Source: Nectonema munidae (Eukaryota; Nematomorpha; Nectonematoida; Nectonematidae). Taken from it: a DNA stretch of 64,000 nucleotides. The notes below the pieces were generated by a model. That model had not been told where the DNA came from, searched no databases, and saw only the letters and a list, made by a program, of their open reading frames with translations. The DNA is taken from NCBI GenBank assembly GCA_030549495.1, contig JAUIRK010001060.1:186001-250000 (forward strand). Direction: 5' to 3'. Of the stretch, positions 35,324 to 48,618 are shown piece by piece. Made by a program: the position numbers and the translations under genes. The stretch's first letter is position 1, and the number at the start of each line of letters is the position of its first letter.

Positions 35324-35465
35324 GTCGGCAGATGGCCTAGTGGTGGGAGCGTAGGGTCTCGATCCAGATGGTCTGGGTTCGAACCCCGATCCTGACTATC
35401 CCTACTATCTGCTCAGATATGGAAGATTATTCTTCCCTTGGGTGCAATACAGACAACTAAAAATA
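35324..35465 (+). mobile_element. tRNA-derived SINE, unit B copy
   Basis: Duplicate of 13309-13450 with intact A box and B box (ggttcgaaccc). Confidence 0.75.
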
Positions 35466-36910
35466 AAAAAATATATTGGAACCGATTATTAGGATTAGGA
35501 TTAATGTAGAATTAGCATTGGTGTTAGTATTAGAGTTAGTGTTAAAGTTGAGGTAAAGTTTAGTGTCAGTGCATTCGTACATGATTTAAATATACATTTT
35601 TTGAGATCCTTGACACAAACTTTGCTATTCATTTTAATTAATACATGTCTGACACAGAAAGCATCTAGACAATACACACATATTTGCTAGTGAGATCAAT
35701 AGTTTTCATAATTTGATTGGTCGAGTGCTGGTGAAATTATTCACGAATTGTGTGAGTCGTACATCGTACATGTTGTTGATGAGTTTAGTTTATTGGGTGC
35801 TTACTACGTCTTTGACTTATATCCAAAATGCTTCCAAAGTCTTGGCCTTTTTTCAAAGATATCTTCTAAAAGATGAAAGTCCTCTTTTTGAAGGAAGCAA
35901 ATATTTAATGTTTGAAAAAAAAATTATTTTTGTGAAAATTAAAATAAACTTTGCCGCATTTTGTTTATCTTCTATTTTTAGTTTCAACAATATACAAGGT
36001 TTTTTGATCGAGTGCTAGAAAATTGTTTCTAGAGATAGATTCTGTAAAACATTTAATTTCTGTAGAAAGTAATTTGACATGTTTTGAATTAAGGTGTTGA
36101 AATTTGGGAAAGTTTCGTGTATATAATGTGTTTAAGACTTTAGCACGTTATTTTTAAAGAATTGAAATTTAAGCATATTTTTATTATAACACGTAAAATT
36201 TAAACACATATTTTTTAAACACGTCAAATTTAAACATGTTTAGCTAAAGAAGTGTTTCTAATTTGGGAAGGATTTTGTGTTTAAAATATGTTTAGGATCT
36301 AAACAGATTTTTCACAGTGCAGTAAAGCGTCGATTGTCATGAAGTTTTCAAAGGACATCTTCAGCTCACTTCGGCACACAACTTCCAGTCCAGTCATTCT
36401 TCGTCTTGCTTGATTTACTACATTACTCATATCGGCTGATTGATTGAATCTTTCTTAATTAATTTCAAGAAATAACACAATTTTAATTGATCTTGATTTT
36501 ATATTTTAATTTTTTGTTTTTTTAAAGTTTTTTTTTAATTTTATAATTTTTGTTGTTGAGAAATTTGCTTAAAAAAGGGAAATTTTGCTTGATGATTCTT
36601 AACTTATATCTTATATACCAGCGAGTCATTTCGGGACGCTAAGATGTGAAGTCAAATAAAAAAATAAATATTTGTCATATTAATGACTTTTCTTCTTTAA
36701 AATAAAAATAATATTATACTTTATATGTCATCTTGAAATCATATTTTTCATTTTTTGTATCGAACAATACAATCCTCACTGAATTCGTATTTTTTGTTCA
36801 AAACACAGCCGAAATTATTTTTACCTTTTTAACGCGTAGAAAAAAGGTATTAACTGCTTTATTATGTATAAAAAATAATTTTTTACTTTTTATAAAACAT
36901 AAAGTATAGG
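35466..36910. other. Intronic stretch with simple repeats, unit B
   Basis: Equivalent of 13451-14894, including the TTAG-rich and taaacac/gtgttta motifs. No gene. The 101-codon plus-strand frame at 35713-36018 is interrupted in unit A and shows no family pattern. Confidence 0.4.
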
Positions 36911-37183
36911 CCCTAGTGTTCGCGGGGCCCAATGCAAAATGGATTGCGCGATAGGGCCCAGTATGGGTAGGAAAAAAGATTAAAAGTGAGAAATATGATT
37001 TTGAAAAAAAGAAAAGGGATGTGTTTTATTACTTTTTCATTAAACACAAAATGACGATCAAAGTAACTTTACTTTGCGAACCTTGCGTTTAGCGAAATCA
37101 TACAATATATCATCAAAATGAAAAGTGAGAAGCGCGGGGCTCACTGCGGCCGCATAGGTTGCAGTGGCCTAAGGCCGGCCTTG
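36911..37183. mobile_element. hAT MITE, unit B copy
   Basis: Duplicate of 14895-15167 with the AGTATAGG target duplication intact on both sides (36903-36910 and 37184-37191). Confidence 0.75.
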
Positions 37184-37191
37184 AGTATAGG

Positions 37192-38490
37192 CGACCAATT
37201 TTGAGTCGCTCGTACTGAGGAGCTCTTTTGAAACTAGATAAACATAGTGAAATATAATTGTTCTAATAATGCTTACTTCAATGCTAACAAATTTTATCTT
37301 CCTCTTTCTCATGTACACACAACTCTTTGATGAATTCAAGCAACATTTCATAATACAGCATATTTAACCAAGATTTATCAATTGATGGTAACGTAGTATG
37401 GACATCATGAACTCAACCACTTTATTAGAGGTAAGCGATGGGTATTTTTACAAATTTGACTTTTACTGTAGAAAATATCAAACTTATCCTAAAAATAGTA
37501 AAACCATTTTGTTCACTAATTGTTGTAAATTTAATAAATATTATCCATAACGATCATCGTTTGTTTTTAGATAACTTCCTTACTTCTTCTAGAGCTCTTT
37601 TAAAATTGCTTTTCTGAAAAAAAATGGAAATCTTAGAAAATTTAAAATTTTTTTTAACAATATTGCGAAATTTTATTGCTTCAATGGTTTGATAGCAAAT
37701 TCGTTAACTTGATGAAACATTTTAAAGAAGTCAATACAGTGTATAATGTTCAGAGTTATGAGAGGACTATAAAAACGCGTTAATATAGCTCACAGAAAAT
37801 TTAAAAAAAATTATAACTCAGGTATGGGTGGAGTGGATTTACACGACTGGAAATTAAGTAAATATGAAGTTTCGATAAGTGGGAAAATTTTGTATTAGTG
37901 ACTTATAGAATAGAATATAATTTATTTCGCATAAATGAAATAGAATAGACTAATCAATGAAAAATTATAGATGTTTGTAACAAGAAAATGTAAAATTATA
38001 CGTTTTTGGACATGGTAAAAGATGTAGGATGTGAGGATAATCAAAAGGCCGAAGCACCTCTGAGATGATCAACTTTACAATCATTGAAGAGTATAAGATA
38101 TGGGCAATGCATCAAGTAAAGTAAGCACATTGCGTTTCATTTATTATGAAAAATACCTATAGATATATATATATATATTTGCAATACATTGGTAGAAGAG
38201 TGAGCGTAAATATAAAAAATAAGAATAATGATATAGATACAGAAAACTAATCATGTTAAAATTGCTGCTTTTCACCAGTCAAACTCTCACACAAGTATAA
38301 CAGTTAGGTATGGAGCAAAGAAGACTCCTACTCTGAAGTATATATGTATTTTTTAGACACTTTTTCAATTTTTTTTAGAATTTTGTTTTCTTTGATTTCG
38401 AATATGCTAATATTTTGGTTTGGTTAGCTCAACTTTTTTCGCAATTCAGAGTTGTTTCACAATTTAATTTTTTTTTAATTTTTTGCACCG
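37192..38490. other. Intronic stretch, unit B
   Basis: Equivalent of 15176-16484; nothing recognised. A short TA microsatellite near 38160-38180 is expanded relative to unit A. Confidence 0.4.
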
Positions 38491-39884
38491 CAGAACTTGT
38501 GTTGAAGGTTTGAGAAGATAGATGGATGGAAAGCAACCTGACATGGCTTTTGGAATTCCTATATGGTTTGGCGTGAGCAAAAGGATCATTGCACAGATTG
38601 CTATTTTTGCTTGACAAATTTGAAAGGCATAAACAAAAAGAAAAACGCATCAGTAATATATCCAGATGTTGCATTCGCGATTAAATCTGTTCCTCATGGT
38701 CCACACGTGTCAGTCATTTTCAAGCTTGGATGATGATGATGATGATGGTAATGGTGAATCCTCTTCCGACAATTCCTTTACATGTACTATGAATAATTTT
38801 GAACCAATTCCCATGACTCAAGCTAAGCTTAATGATTTAGTCAGAGACTTGGCCCTGTCGAAAGAATCTGCTCAGTTATTGGGCTCGCGATTAAAGCAAG
38901 ACAACTTGTTAGCCCCAGAAACTACATTTGCATTTGGTATAGGGAAAGGGAAAAAGAATTTAGAGAGTTTTTTGCTTACAACAGCGACTCTTCTTTTGTT
39001 TATTGTAAGAATGTTGGAAAGTTGATTGAAACTTTAGGAGTTGAATACCATTCTAAAGACTGGAGACTTTTTTGGAACGCTTCTGTTAAAAGTTTCAAAG
39101 CTGTTTTGCTGAACATCGGTAACACTTTTGCATCTGTTCCTTTGGATTCATTCTGTGAGAATTAAAGAAAATTTTGATGACATAAGTCTATTCTTTCAGC
39201 ACTTTAGTGCCTGTGGGATAGTCGAGCTGACGACTTACATTTCAACAAAACAGAATGGCCTCCAAGAAGCGAAATAAAAAAAGGATCGCATAACATTTTA
39301 TCTGATCCTCTTGTACCGGCACAAAAGATCTTGCTTCCACCTCTACACATTAAACTTGGTCTCCTGAAAAACTTCATTAAAGCACTTGATGAAGACAGCT
39401 CAATTTTTGATTTTCTTAGAAAAAAATTTCATAGGTTGCATTGCAAAAATAAAAGCAGGCATTTTTGATGGTCCAGGGATCAGAGAACTAATGAAGGACA
39501 GTGCATTTGAAAAGTGTATGAACATAATGGAGAAAAAAGCATGGACTTCTTTCAAGTCATTAGTCGAAAATTTCTTGGGCAACCATCGAAGTAACAACTA
39601 CAAGTTCATAGTTAAAAAACTTCTTCAGAACTATAAATGCCTCGGGGTGAGAATGTCGTTGAAAATTATTTTTTAGACGCTCATATGGATTTTTTCTCCA
39701 AAACTGTGGAGATTACAGCGAAGATCAAGGAAAGCGCTTCCATCAAGATATCCGAGTGATGGAGGAAAGATATCAAGGTGTGTGGAACATTAACATGCTT
39801 GCCGACTATTGCTGGTGCCTCAAACGTGATAATCCGAGGTCCGAATACAATAGAAAACCAATAAAAAGATCGTTTTTTGGATAA
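38491..39884 (+). pseudogene. Decayed mobile-element-associated protein gene, unit B copy
   Basis: Duplicate of 16485-17886 with the same motif order, from the CVEGLRR region to MLADYCWCLKRD. The longest pieces are 119 codons (38666-39025) and 96 codons (39386-39676); the latter contains AWTSFKSLVENFLGNHRSNN. It is slightly less damaged than the unit A copy but still broken in several places. Confidence 0.65.
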
Positions 39885-40439
39885 AATTAGAATTCTGAAA
39901 CATTTTGATTGTTTTTATTTTCAAAAATCTTTTTACTGATTTGATTTGTATTAGTACTTAACATAGGTAATAATATTAAAGCCGTAAATTTTAAAAAATA
40001 AATTGACAAAATTAAGAGTTAGTTAGGAAAAACGGGTTTCATTTTCGGTTTTAGGATACAAAAAATTTATAAAATCCGTAGAAAAACTACTGACAGCAGA
40101 AGAAAATTTTTTAAATTTTCAAAATTAAAAGATTTTTTATCAAAATTATTTTTTTTGTTTTTTAAAATTAAAAGAAATAATACCATTAAAAAGATCAGAT
40201 AATAGACATTTGAGGTACTTTTGGATCAGGAGAGCTTTAATGAGAGATTTTTAATAATAAATGCTATTTAAAGATAGGTAAAGTGTGTGCCAAATAATGT
40301 ATAATAAAAATAATGCAAATAATAAATGATGTAAGTGTGGTACAAATAATGATTTATGCAGTAAAAGTAAAGTGCTATAGAAGAAAAATCATTTCTACAC
40401 TGCTTTAAAACACCAACTATACAGAGAAATTTTTTGTTT
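39885..40439. other. Stretch between two decayed elements, unit B
   Basis: Equivalent of 17887-18429, nothing recognised. Confidence 0.4.
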
Positions 40440-42385
40440 AAATGCTTGATATGATGATGATCTTACCAAGTTAAAGAATTGTTTATTGCTAAACGCTGGA
40501 GGTTGAACTTATCAACCATAATCATTTCAAACTTAGTTAACAAAGAATAAAAATGTGGAATATTATAAGAGAAGTCCATGCAAATAGATTTTTTTAGAGT
40601 TTATTGGAAGGGAGCTTAAATAAAAGCACTGAGTTATCGAGTTAAGGCACCCCGATACATCATACTTAGAAAGGTGTTTATTTTTGATCAAAACAGTGAC
40701 ATTATCAGCAAAAAGAAGAAAAATAACAGAATTTGTACAACTAGGAAGGCCATTAATGAATATAATGAAAAGCACTGGTCCAAGTATTGATCCTTGGGGC
40801 ATACCTGATTTAACTTTGAGAAGAGAAGATAAAGTATCATTGAAATATACCGTCTGTTGTCTATTTGAGAAGTAAGATTCAAAAAACAATAATACAGAAG
40901 GAGAAAATCTGTAAAATGTCAATGAAACAAGAGGGAATTTGGGTTTTCTGTTCACGTGCATTTATAATTTTGTCAATAAAATACGAGTGAAAATATTCAG
41001 TAGAGTAACCTTTGGTAAAGTCACCTCTTTTATGTACAGGTAAGATTATCCATAAAATTTTAAACATTTAGGAAAGAAAGACATTTGTATACACAAATTA
41101 AAGCTATAGTCATTAAGATATGAACAATGTGATTCTTGATTAATTTTACAGCAAAGGGAGAAATACCATAAAATCTTTGCATTTGCTCTTTTTAAGAGCA
41201 ACGATAACCGGTATTACATCATTCACATTTTAATAGGATGGAAGTGGAAAGATGAAGGATAAAGGTGAAGGCATTTTAAATATTCTTCGCTACTAGATAC
41301 AGTGCTATTATTGAAATTAAAGTAGTCAATGAAACTATTTGCTATTTTTACTTCATTTGTTACAATAGTTTCGCCAAGCTTAAGAGACTTAATTTACGTT
41401 TTCGGAGGTTTAATGTAAGAGTTCAGCATTTTCCACACCAGTATTATTTTGATTCTCAAAAAAGTCTGCTTCAAAGTATTTTTTCTTAGCATTGTTAATT
41501 TCATATTTTAATTTGTTTCGTAGAAAAATATATTTATTTTTCAGGTGTAAATTGAAGATGTTCTTTTTCATTTTTTTATAGAGAAGATCCATTTGTTTAA
41601 GCGAAGTTAGTAAATAATTAGTTATCCAGTCAGACTTTTTAATTTTGTATTTAGATTTGTTATTCAAGGATTTATTTCTGGTAGAAAGAGATTTGAAGAA
41701 AACAATTTTACTATTTGAATTATTTAGTAAGATCTCTCGTTATTAGATGATTGAAGAAGTTCAAATCAAAAAAAGTAGAAGCAGTGTGGAAAAATGTATA
41801 TCTATTAAAAAAAACAACTCTATAAGAATATGAAGGGATAGAACTACAAAGAAGTTTATTGTTAGAATAAGATAATGATCTGATATATGAGTTTGGATCA
41901 CAAAAGAGTGGTCCTGTATAATTGATCGGATAAAGATATTATCAAGAATAGTATCGGAAGAGGGACGAGTTTCAGAAGAAATCGTAGGAAAAAAATTTGA
42001 AGTATAAAGAAGATTCAAAAAGTTAGAAATTTTAATATCGAGTAGATTAAAGTCAAAATCTCCAACAATGAAGTCAAAAGTAGGGTTAAAAATTTTAGAT
42101 AGATAGTTGTCAAAATCAATTAAAAATGAGTCCATGTTCTCTGAAAGTAGAGAGTGAAATCTATATAAGTTATGTATAAAATCGTAGTGTTATTTTTATA
42201 AAGTGAAACATAAGCAAGCATATTCACAACCATTAGTAAAGCAACCAGACTCAACAATTTTACAAATAAAACTCTCATGAATAAAAACACATGTAAAATA
42301 TCATATAATCAGGATTGTAGATGTAACTCTATATAAATAAAACAGCTATCACAATTATTTGCTTTAACTTCTTTTCTAATAGTTT
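40440..42385 (-). mobile_element. Decayed non-LTR retrotransposon, unit B copy
   Basis: Duplicate of 18430-20400. The endonuclease piece (MDSFLIDFDNYLSKIF, FIVGDFDFNLLD, TILDNIFIRSII) is open for 124 codons at 41761-42135, longer than in unit A because A has gained extra damage. The RT piece with MPQGSILGPVLFIIFINGLP and FADN is shorter here (132 codons). Confidence 0.8.
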
Positions 42386-43838
42386 TACAAAAACGCTGGC
42401 TTGATCAAAAAACGGGAAGTTTAATTTTCCAACATGAGCTTGTAGTAAAGCATATGATTTGAGGAGACTTTGGACTCAGTGAAGAAAGTAGTATAGTTGA
42501 AGCTTGAAATATGGGCTAAGATTATTTTCATCAGCATGACATATATAATATCAGAAACTCTTCCTAGATCTTTAATATAAACTTTTTTTTTGATTTATGT
42601 AATTATGAACAAAAGTTAGACGATGCTTTAAAATTTTATTAAGAATAAAGATATTTTTAATCACAATAATGATTAATTATAATCAAAGTATCAACATTCG
42701 TATTTTGTTAACTTATTTGGTTTCACTTTATAACCTAAAATAGAAACATTAATTATTATTAGAGTATAAAAATTCAAATTTAGTAACTGAAAGAAAATAA
42801 AAAGATACGTTACCCATAAATTTCTTAAAGTTTTCAAAAAAAATTAACAATACAAGTAAAAGTTTTTTTTGTAAATATAAAAATTATAATATGAACTCTC
42901 ATCTTCCAATACACATGATATTTAGTGGAATATTTTTCTTTGTCCCTGCTTCTTAATATATCATAAGTTCATTTATTTATATGCTGAAGTCTTGTAACTC
43001 TGGTTAACAAAGATCGGCTTAAAAGTGTCAATCTGTTATTCGTTAATTAAGGAAGCTAAAACCCGTGTTATTTTTTTAACTTTCAAGTTAATGTCAAAAA
43101 TCTTTAATGAAAAAATTAACTTATGCTACCTCACTTCAAATCCATCAAAAGTTAACGACAAAAATTGATATTTATATTTTTCTAGCTTTATTTCTTTTGC
43201 AAGTTTTTGATTGATACTTTTGGTATGCTTGATTTATTCCAAACAAATAATGTAAATTTATGTGTGTAAATTGATGTCGTCTTGACTGCAAACTAATTCT
43301 AAAGACTTGCTCTTTCCCCAATTCCTTTCATTGCAGTAGCTGAACATCGCAAAATGGATTAAAAAAATTCGTTTTCAAAAAAAATATTTATTTTCAAAAA
43401 ACTATTTATCTTCCAAACTCATAATAATCAAAATAAAAAAATATTTTGTTTCTTTTTTTCAGAAGTAAACCCTATGAAAATCAATAAATTCAAATTGTTT
43501 AAAAGAGTTCAGTATATTTTTTTGAAATTTTAACTAAAAATTAATTTGATCATTTTTAAAACAAAAGTTAATTTTTAATTTTTCGGATTTGTGTTTTTAC
43601 ATAAAGATGACTTTTGTTAAATTAAAAAAAAACGAATATTCGCTTAGTGAAGTGAATATTTTGATTAATGATTCTATGATAAACCAATTTAATTTATTTG
43701 TCTGTTAACAATGCCCACCTATGCTGGTTTAATTTGTAATTTAAATTTAAAGATTAATCATTTTCTGAAATTTGATTATTTTAACAAATATACAAAAACA
43801 GTTCTACCAACTTAGATTATGTAAATCTAGATTCAGAT
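42386..43838. other. End of unit B, nothing recognised
   Basis: Equivalent of 20401-21869. Homology with unit A ends at 43838. Confidence 0.4.
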
Positions 43839-44369
43839 TCTTTCATCATTATTTAGATTTAAAGAATTATTTTTTGGATTTGAGATTATATTTTAACGAT
43901 TTTGGATTGTAGTAAGATATTTTTTACATTATTTTTTTTATTAATTATAAAAAAATGGCTATAATAAACTAAGACAAAGAAGCGTTGAGTACATTTTGGC
44001 TTTTAAGGCACCCACCAATGTTTTATATTTGATTTTTATTTTTATATAAAACTCTGATGGATGTTTGAAAACAGCTAAAGATTCTTAAGACTGCCAAGCA
44101 AAAAGACTCAATATTCACACAGAAATTCTAAGAATTCTCAAAGAGAATATAAGAACTTCAACTTTAATATAAGGTCAAAGTGAAAAATACTACGCCCCTG
44201 AAATCCTTTATCAAATGTACGCGGGTGAAGCAAATTTTCTTTATTTTCTTTTTTTCTGAATCCAATTCGTATATACAAGTTCAAGAGGTAAAGAAGTTTT
44301 TTGAAAGAAAAAAATATTTAAAAGTCAAACTCTTCAATGATTTCATTTTATTAGTTAAATTGATTTGCA
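43839..44369. other. Unique right flank of the duplication, nothing recognised
   Basis: AT-rich, single copy in this window. No LINE fragment or LINE-like tail lies at the 43838/43839 boundary. Confidence 0.5.
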
Positions 44370-44900
44370 AACAATTAAAATATTTCACACTTGCAATATT
44401 GATGCTCTCATTGCAAAAATCGATGATGATTATTTGAATCCTGTACCATATTTAGGATATGGGTTTTAAACGAAGGTTGCAGATATGAAAACAAACAAAC
44501 TTCTTTAGACTAATCAAGAAACACAGATAAGAGCTCATTGTTGGCAATTTTTGTTGGAATCACGCTTTCAGTTGAAGAGAAAAAATTAAAGTATTCAAAC
44601 TTATTTATCGGTTAACTATATACGTCAAACTATAAAATGTATTCCAACTGATAGCAATGTGATAACGTTCAAAAGTATAAATAAAAATGTAATAACACAA
44701 GTAGACCAGCAGTTGAACAAAGTTTATTTAGGTGATTGGAAAAACGAAATGTTCTGGATAAAGAAGTTACGCTCCAGATTTAACTTTATAATTGTGCTAT
44801 ATCAGTTTTGATGGCGCTACATTCAAATGTACAAATTGAAAGAGTGTTTGGTTTGCGACAAAATTTACAGAAATGATGAAGAATATTTGGATGGAAAATA
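44370..44900 (+). pseudogene. Decayed hAT-like transposase C-terminal region
   Basis: In broken frames on the plus strand I read LNPVPYLGYGF, then IRAHCWQFLLESRFQLKRKN, then ISVLMALHSNVQIERVFGL. The last matches the dimerisation-region signature of hAT-type transposases and their relatives (SNA-x-x-ERVFS). The order fits the C-terminal third of such a protein. Several stops interrupt it. No terminal repeats were located, so the element boundaries are unknown. Confidence 0.5.
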
Positions 44901-45272
44901 AATCTTTTTTCCATTAAACATTGTATTTCATTAATTTTCTATTTTTACCTTTTTTCCTCCTACTCCACATTATTTTTTATCAAAAATAGTTAGCAGCTCT
45001 GCAAAAACTGAGTTGTAAGTTATGCTCAAAAATGTCAATAAAGGAAATTGATCCTTTAGTTTAAAATTAAAAATGGATTAAAATTTATTTTTACCTGATA
45101 AACCTTCAATCACTAAATATTAAAAATAGAATCAAATGTACATTGAAATATATTTTCTTGCTGTTTCAAACACAGGACCTTGATTTTTAGGGAGAAATTT
45201 AAAAATTCGTTTTACGAAAAAACAATTTGATAATTTCGACGTTGAATCTATATTTCTACTTTAATCGTTTGT

Positions 45273-45590
45273 AGGAGTGGGGTCACTAAACCACAGCCCG
45301 TGTGTCAGATCCGGCCCGCAGGTAAAATTTTGATATTGATAGGTGTTACAAAATAAGTATTTTTGAAATATATAGCCTTCATTTCCACTTTTTATGTATC
45401 CTTAGTGTACCAACTTTGTCACCTCCATATGGAAAACATCGAAAGGTTTGCTTTATTTTGTTTTAAACAAGTATTAATAGGAATTTCATAATGCCAGTAT
45501 TTTTTTAACTTTTCAATATTCCGTCCCACGTTTTTTAAATTTTAGGTAATCCGGCCTGCTGCCAGAAAAGTTTGGTGATCCTTGGTTTAG
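45273..45590. mobile_element. Probable hAT MITE
   Basis: The left end (ggggtcactaaaccacagcc, then atccggcccgc) and the complement of the right end (atccggcctgctgccag, then gtttggtgatccttgg) are imperfect inverted repeats of the CCGGCCCGC-bearing hAT type. No coding capacity; the target duplication is unclear. Confidence 0.55.
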
Positions 45591-47946
45591 GACATTGACT
45601 ATACGTACAAATTCGATAAAGCCTTATGATTGGAGCAATCAGCTCAACTAAAATATACAAGGTTTTCACATTTAACGAATATTCTGAAATTACGCTTTAT
45701 CTTTTTTTACTAATATATATTTCTATTGAAAAAAATTACGGAATTGATACATTTGGTGGATGATATTATGAAACACACACATTTGTGTTCATGTTTTTAG
45801 AGAACAGAAGCCGAAATTGGCCAAAACTTGTTAGTTCCTCAAATATCCAGTATAGTTGCGATTATTGCAGTAAGTGATAATGGAGAGCAACCCCAATGTT
45901 TTTCCTTCACGCAATGCAAAAATTGTGTTGAAGCTGATGTGTGATGAAACTCTATAAATAGGAATTTTCACAATTCGATTGAGGGTTTATTGCCATATGT
46001 GACTTTGGTGTACTTTACAGAAAATCAATTTACATCAATATTAAACAATTTTAATGATTATTTAATGATACCAGGGCTGGTTTTAAGCTTGTTAAAGCCC
46101 TTGTACCAAATTGGGTCCCATGCCAGCCGTGACAGAGTTTTCTTTATTCTATGAAGTAACTATAGGAAATGAAATTGCAAAAACTTTTCAACATGAAACT
46201 ATTTTGAAAGGTTTGGAAAAAAAGTCAAAAAAGTGTCTTTTTCTTTGTATTAATAAATAGTGTCTCTCTCTAAAAGACAATTTGTTGTTGAGATAAATCG
46301 GCATATTTATAATTTGGCCTGAAGAAAATCCAGGATCTTTTTCAATATTGTTTAGAAACCAAATTGTCCACACGTCGAATAAGTTGAGGTTGAAATGCCG
46401 AATGACTTGTCCCGAAGCTGAGCAAACTGTACTAAATATATAAGATTTAGATTGTGGCTTCGCTATCGACTATCGGATTAAGCACCGCAATTTCTATTAC
46501 CGATCCTGGAAATTATTTTAAATTTTAGCTTTTTGGATAAAATTAAGAAATTTTTTCAAAATTTTTATTTAAATTTATTGGGTGTTAATTCTAACTTGCA
46601 AATTGCTTATTATTTCCAATATTGAAACATATTTAAATGTATCAAAAAATCGTTTATTACTAACGATTTATTGATTCTTGTGAGAAAAACGTTTAATTTT
46701 TAGTGAAAACTAAGTATATAAGCAACTTACGTTTTATGAATTGAAATGAAATTATTATTTTTATTTCAGAAATTAAAGTTAGATGCGAGAATTTAATCTC
46801 CTATTTTACAACAAATCTGTTTTGGCGATCCTTATGGTCCGTTATTCTGCTTACAAGTTGGGAAGTAAATTGAATATAAAATTTTCTTACCTTCAATGTC
46901 GAATTCTAAATGTAGCGTAAAGCAATTGTATATTGAATTGAACTTTGAAAAAAGAAGTATCCCTGCAAAACCGTAAGCTAAAGAAAGGCCTTTAAAACAA
47001 AATTTTATTCTTCATAGTGCTGTTTATAAATAACGGCCTGGCTCTTTTAAGCTGTTCTTGCTTAAAATAAAATGGGCCGCAAGACTGGAGTTACGCTCGC
47101 TTGCAACACTTCTTCCCACAATGCATAAAAGATTACGCGCAACAACGAAAAGTGTAGGAAAATGCCTTCCAATTCGTGCAATAAAAGCTGTGCTTTATCT
47201 AAAGAAGGAGATCGAGCTTTCATGATGTAGAAGTGTCGGTGTGTGTGTGTGATGTACCCACTGATGTGACACTCTATAGCAATTTATGTGAGGATGGATA
47301 CCCTAGTATGGATACCACAAAAGCATGATCCTATATAGTCATATTAGTGATTAATTCACACCACCTTCTATATCGTTAAGCTTTTGAATATCAATGATAC
47401 AGGAAAAGAGGATACGCTGTACCAAAATGTTAAATATTTAAAGATAGGCTACAAAATTGATTGACGTTTGCCTTACATCGTCTTCATTTTCAATAAAATC
47501 TTGTGTTTAATTTTGTTTGGAAACCTCAAATTCTTGCAAACCAGAATCGAATAGGATATTTGTACATATATATTTTGTTAAATTTTGTTAAATAAAAAAA
47601 ATGTTAAATATACCTTGTGCTCCATCCATCAGAACATTTAGTTTTCCTATTTGAGTTTTTACTACGTGACTAGACAATTCAAGATTAGTGGAACTTGGGT
47701 CTTGAAATTGTTTACAAAATTTATTTAACAAAATTCCTTTTTGTTAAAATTTTTAAAAGTGTTTTATAAAATATATTCTATTTATAAAATCAATGAGTAA
47801 ACTAAAATAAAAAAATGATAAATAAGTCAATGCTTAAGTCTAGTCGTATCAATACATTATATGTGTTAAAAATTAGTGTATGAACAACTTGCAAACAAAC
47901 ATAGAAGCGTTTTACTAGAATATAAGTTATGTATAAAAAATCTTAC
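45591..47946. other. Intronic stretch between C4 and unit B
   Basis: Mostly unrecognised. A lone sequence cagggctggttttaagc at about 46073 resembles one end of a hAT MITE without a matching partner. No Ig-like exon found here. Confidence 0.4.
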
Positions 47947-48294
47947 GTGTTCTCAAAAGAGTGAATGTTTCTTGCTTGTGAGATCTAACATATGCTTCGT
48001 CAATGAGAGGAGTTGCTTCTTGATTCATCACGTATATCATCGTTCTATCTTTGCTGGGAACAAAGCTAAGCTCGCTTTCATGGATGTTATATATGTCAGA
48101 TTCGGGCACGGTATTACTTGTCAACGTATAAATACCAGATGTCTCTGAAACTAATTCTTGATCTACTAAGTAATAGGGGTGATAATTCTTTCCATCATTT
48201 GGACATCTACTTTTCAAAGTTAATCGCGCTGTTTCTCCAATATGAACTTTCAGCTTTCTACTGACCAAGCTCTTATCAATTATTTCACACTCAG
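47947..48294 (-). CDS. Exon C4: Ig-like repeat domain, module C domain 4
   Basis: A 348-bp exon, phase 1-1, with acceptor ttatttaatag before CTGAGTG and donor AACAC before gtaaga. It encodes AECEIIDKSL, HIGETARLTLKSRCPNDG (second Cys), NYHPYYLVDQELV, a late-strand block SELSFVPSKDRTMIYV, then EAYVRSHKQETFTLLR. It is homologous to A4/B4 (ECQFLNQ, ITSRC, LNFLPKKDAF, YVKVHAQKTF). Its final C joins the AA of exon B1 to give Gln, so module C continues in frame into module B. The glycine-rich GETARL stretch before the second Cys resembles the G-E-x-V/A-x-L entry to strand B of Ig folds. Confidence 0.82.
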
Positions 48295-48618
48295 CTATTA
48301 AATAAGAAAATTTCAACAGTCATACTCAAATATTTAGTTTAAAAAATTGAACACCACCGTTTTGGAAGAGTAAATGTGAAATCTAAATCTCAATTTTTCA
48401 TCCCCCTAATTTTTTTGACATACTAATCACAATATTCATTGAATGAAGTGAATTCGAAAATATAGAACATTTGCACTTTGCAGTGCTTTTTGGCTTCTTT
48501 TCTTGTTCTCAATTTTAAGAAGAAACGAAAAAATGTTTAAATTAAATAATGAGCTTCAAGCTGAGACTCAATTACTATATGCCTGAAAATTTTATACTCG
48601 TAGTAAAGGTACAAATAA

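Larger units (their letters stand above)
25497..43838. repeat. 18.4 kb tandem duplication, unit B
   Basis: The second copy of the segment at 3424-21869, 18,342 bp, same orientation. It keeps a full-length exon 2, which unit A has lost, but lacks about 165 bp found in A at 8278-8442. Its left edge touches the LINE tail and its right edge continues into unique sequence. The right flank is therefore the original right flank of the locus, and the left flank of unit A is the original left flank. Confidence 0.95.

Noticed and set aside
3424-43838. Reading the two long direct repeats around the LINE as terminal repeats of one giant element
   Set aside because: The repeats contain host exons and many old, independent transposons and have no element-like ends; they are a tandem duplication of host DNA.
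3424-43838. False duplication from two haplotypes joined in assembly
   Set aside because: Not fully excluded, but the LINE filling exactly the boundary, with none at the outer edges, would be an odd coincidence for an assembly join. Kept as the main alternative to test by read depth.
44180-44437. 85-codon plus-strand ORF as a gene
   Set aside because: It overlaps the start of broken hAT-like transposase remains and has no separate family pattern.
46064-46140. Complete hAT MITE
   Set aside because: Only one end-like sequence (cagggctggttttaagc) was found, with no partner or target duplication.
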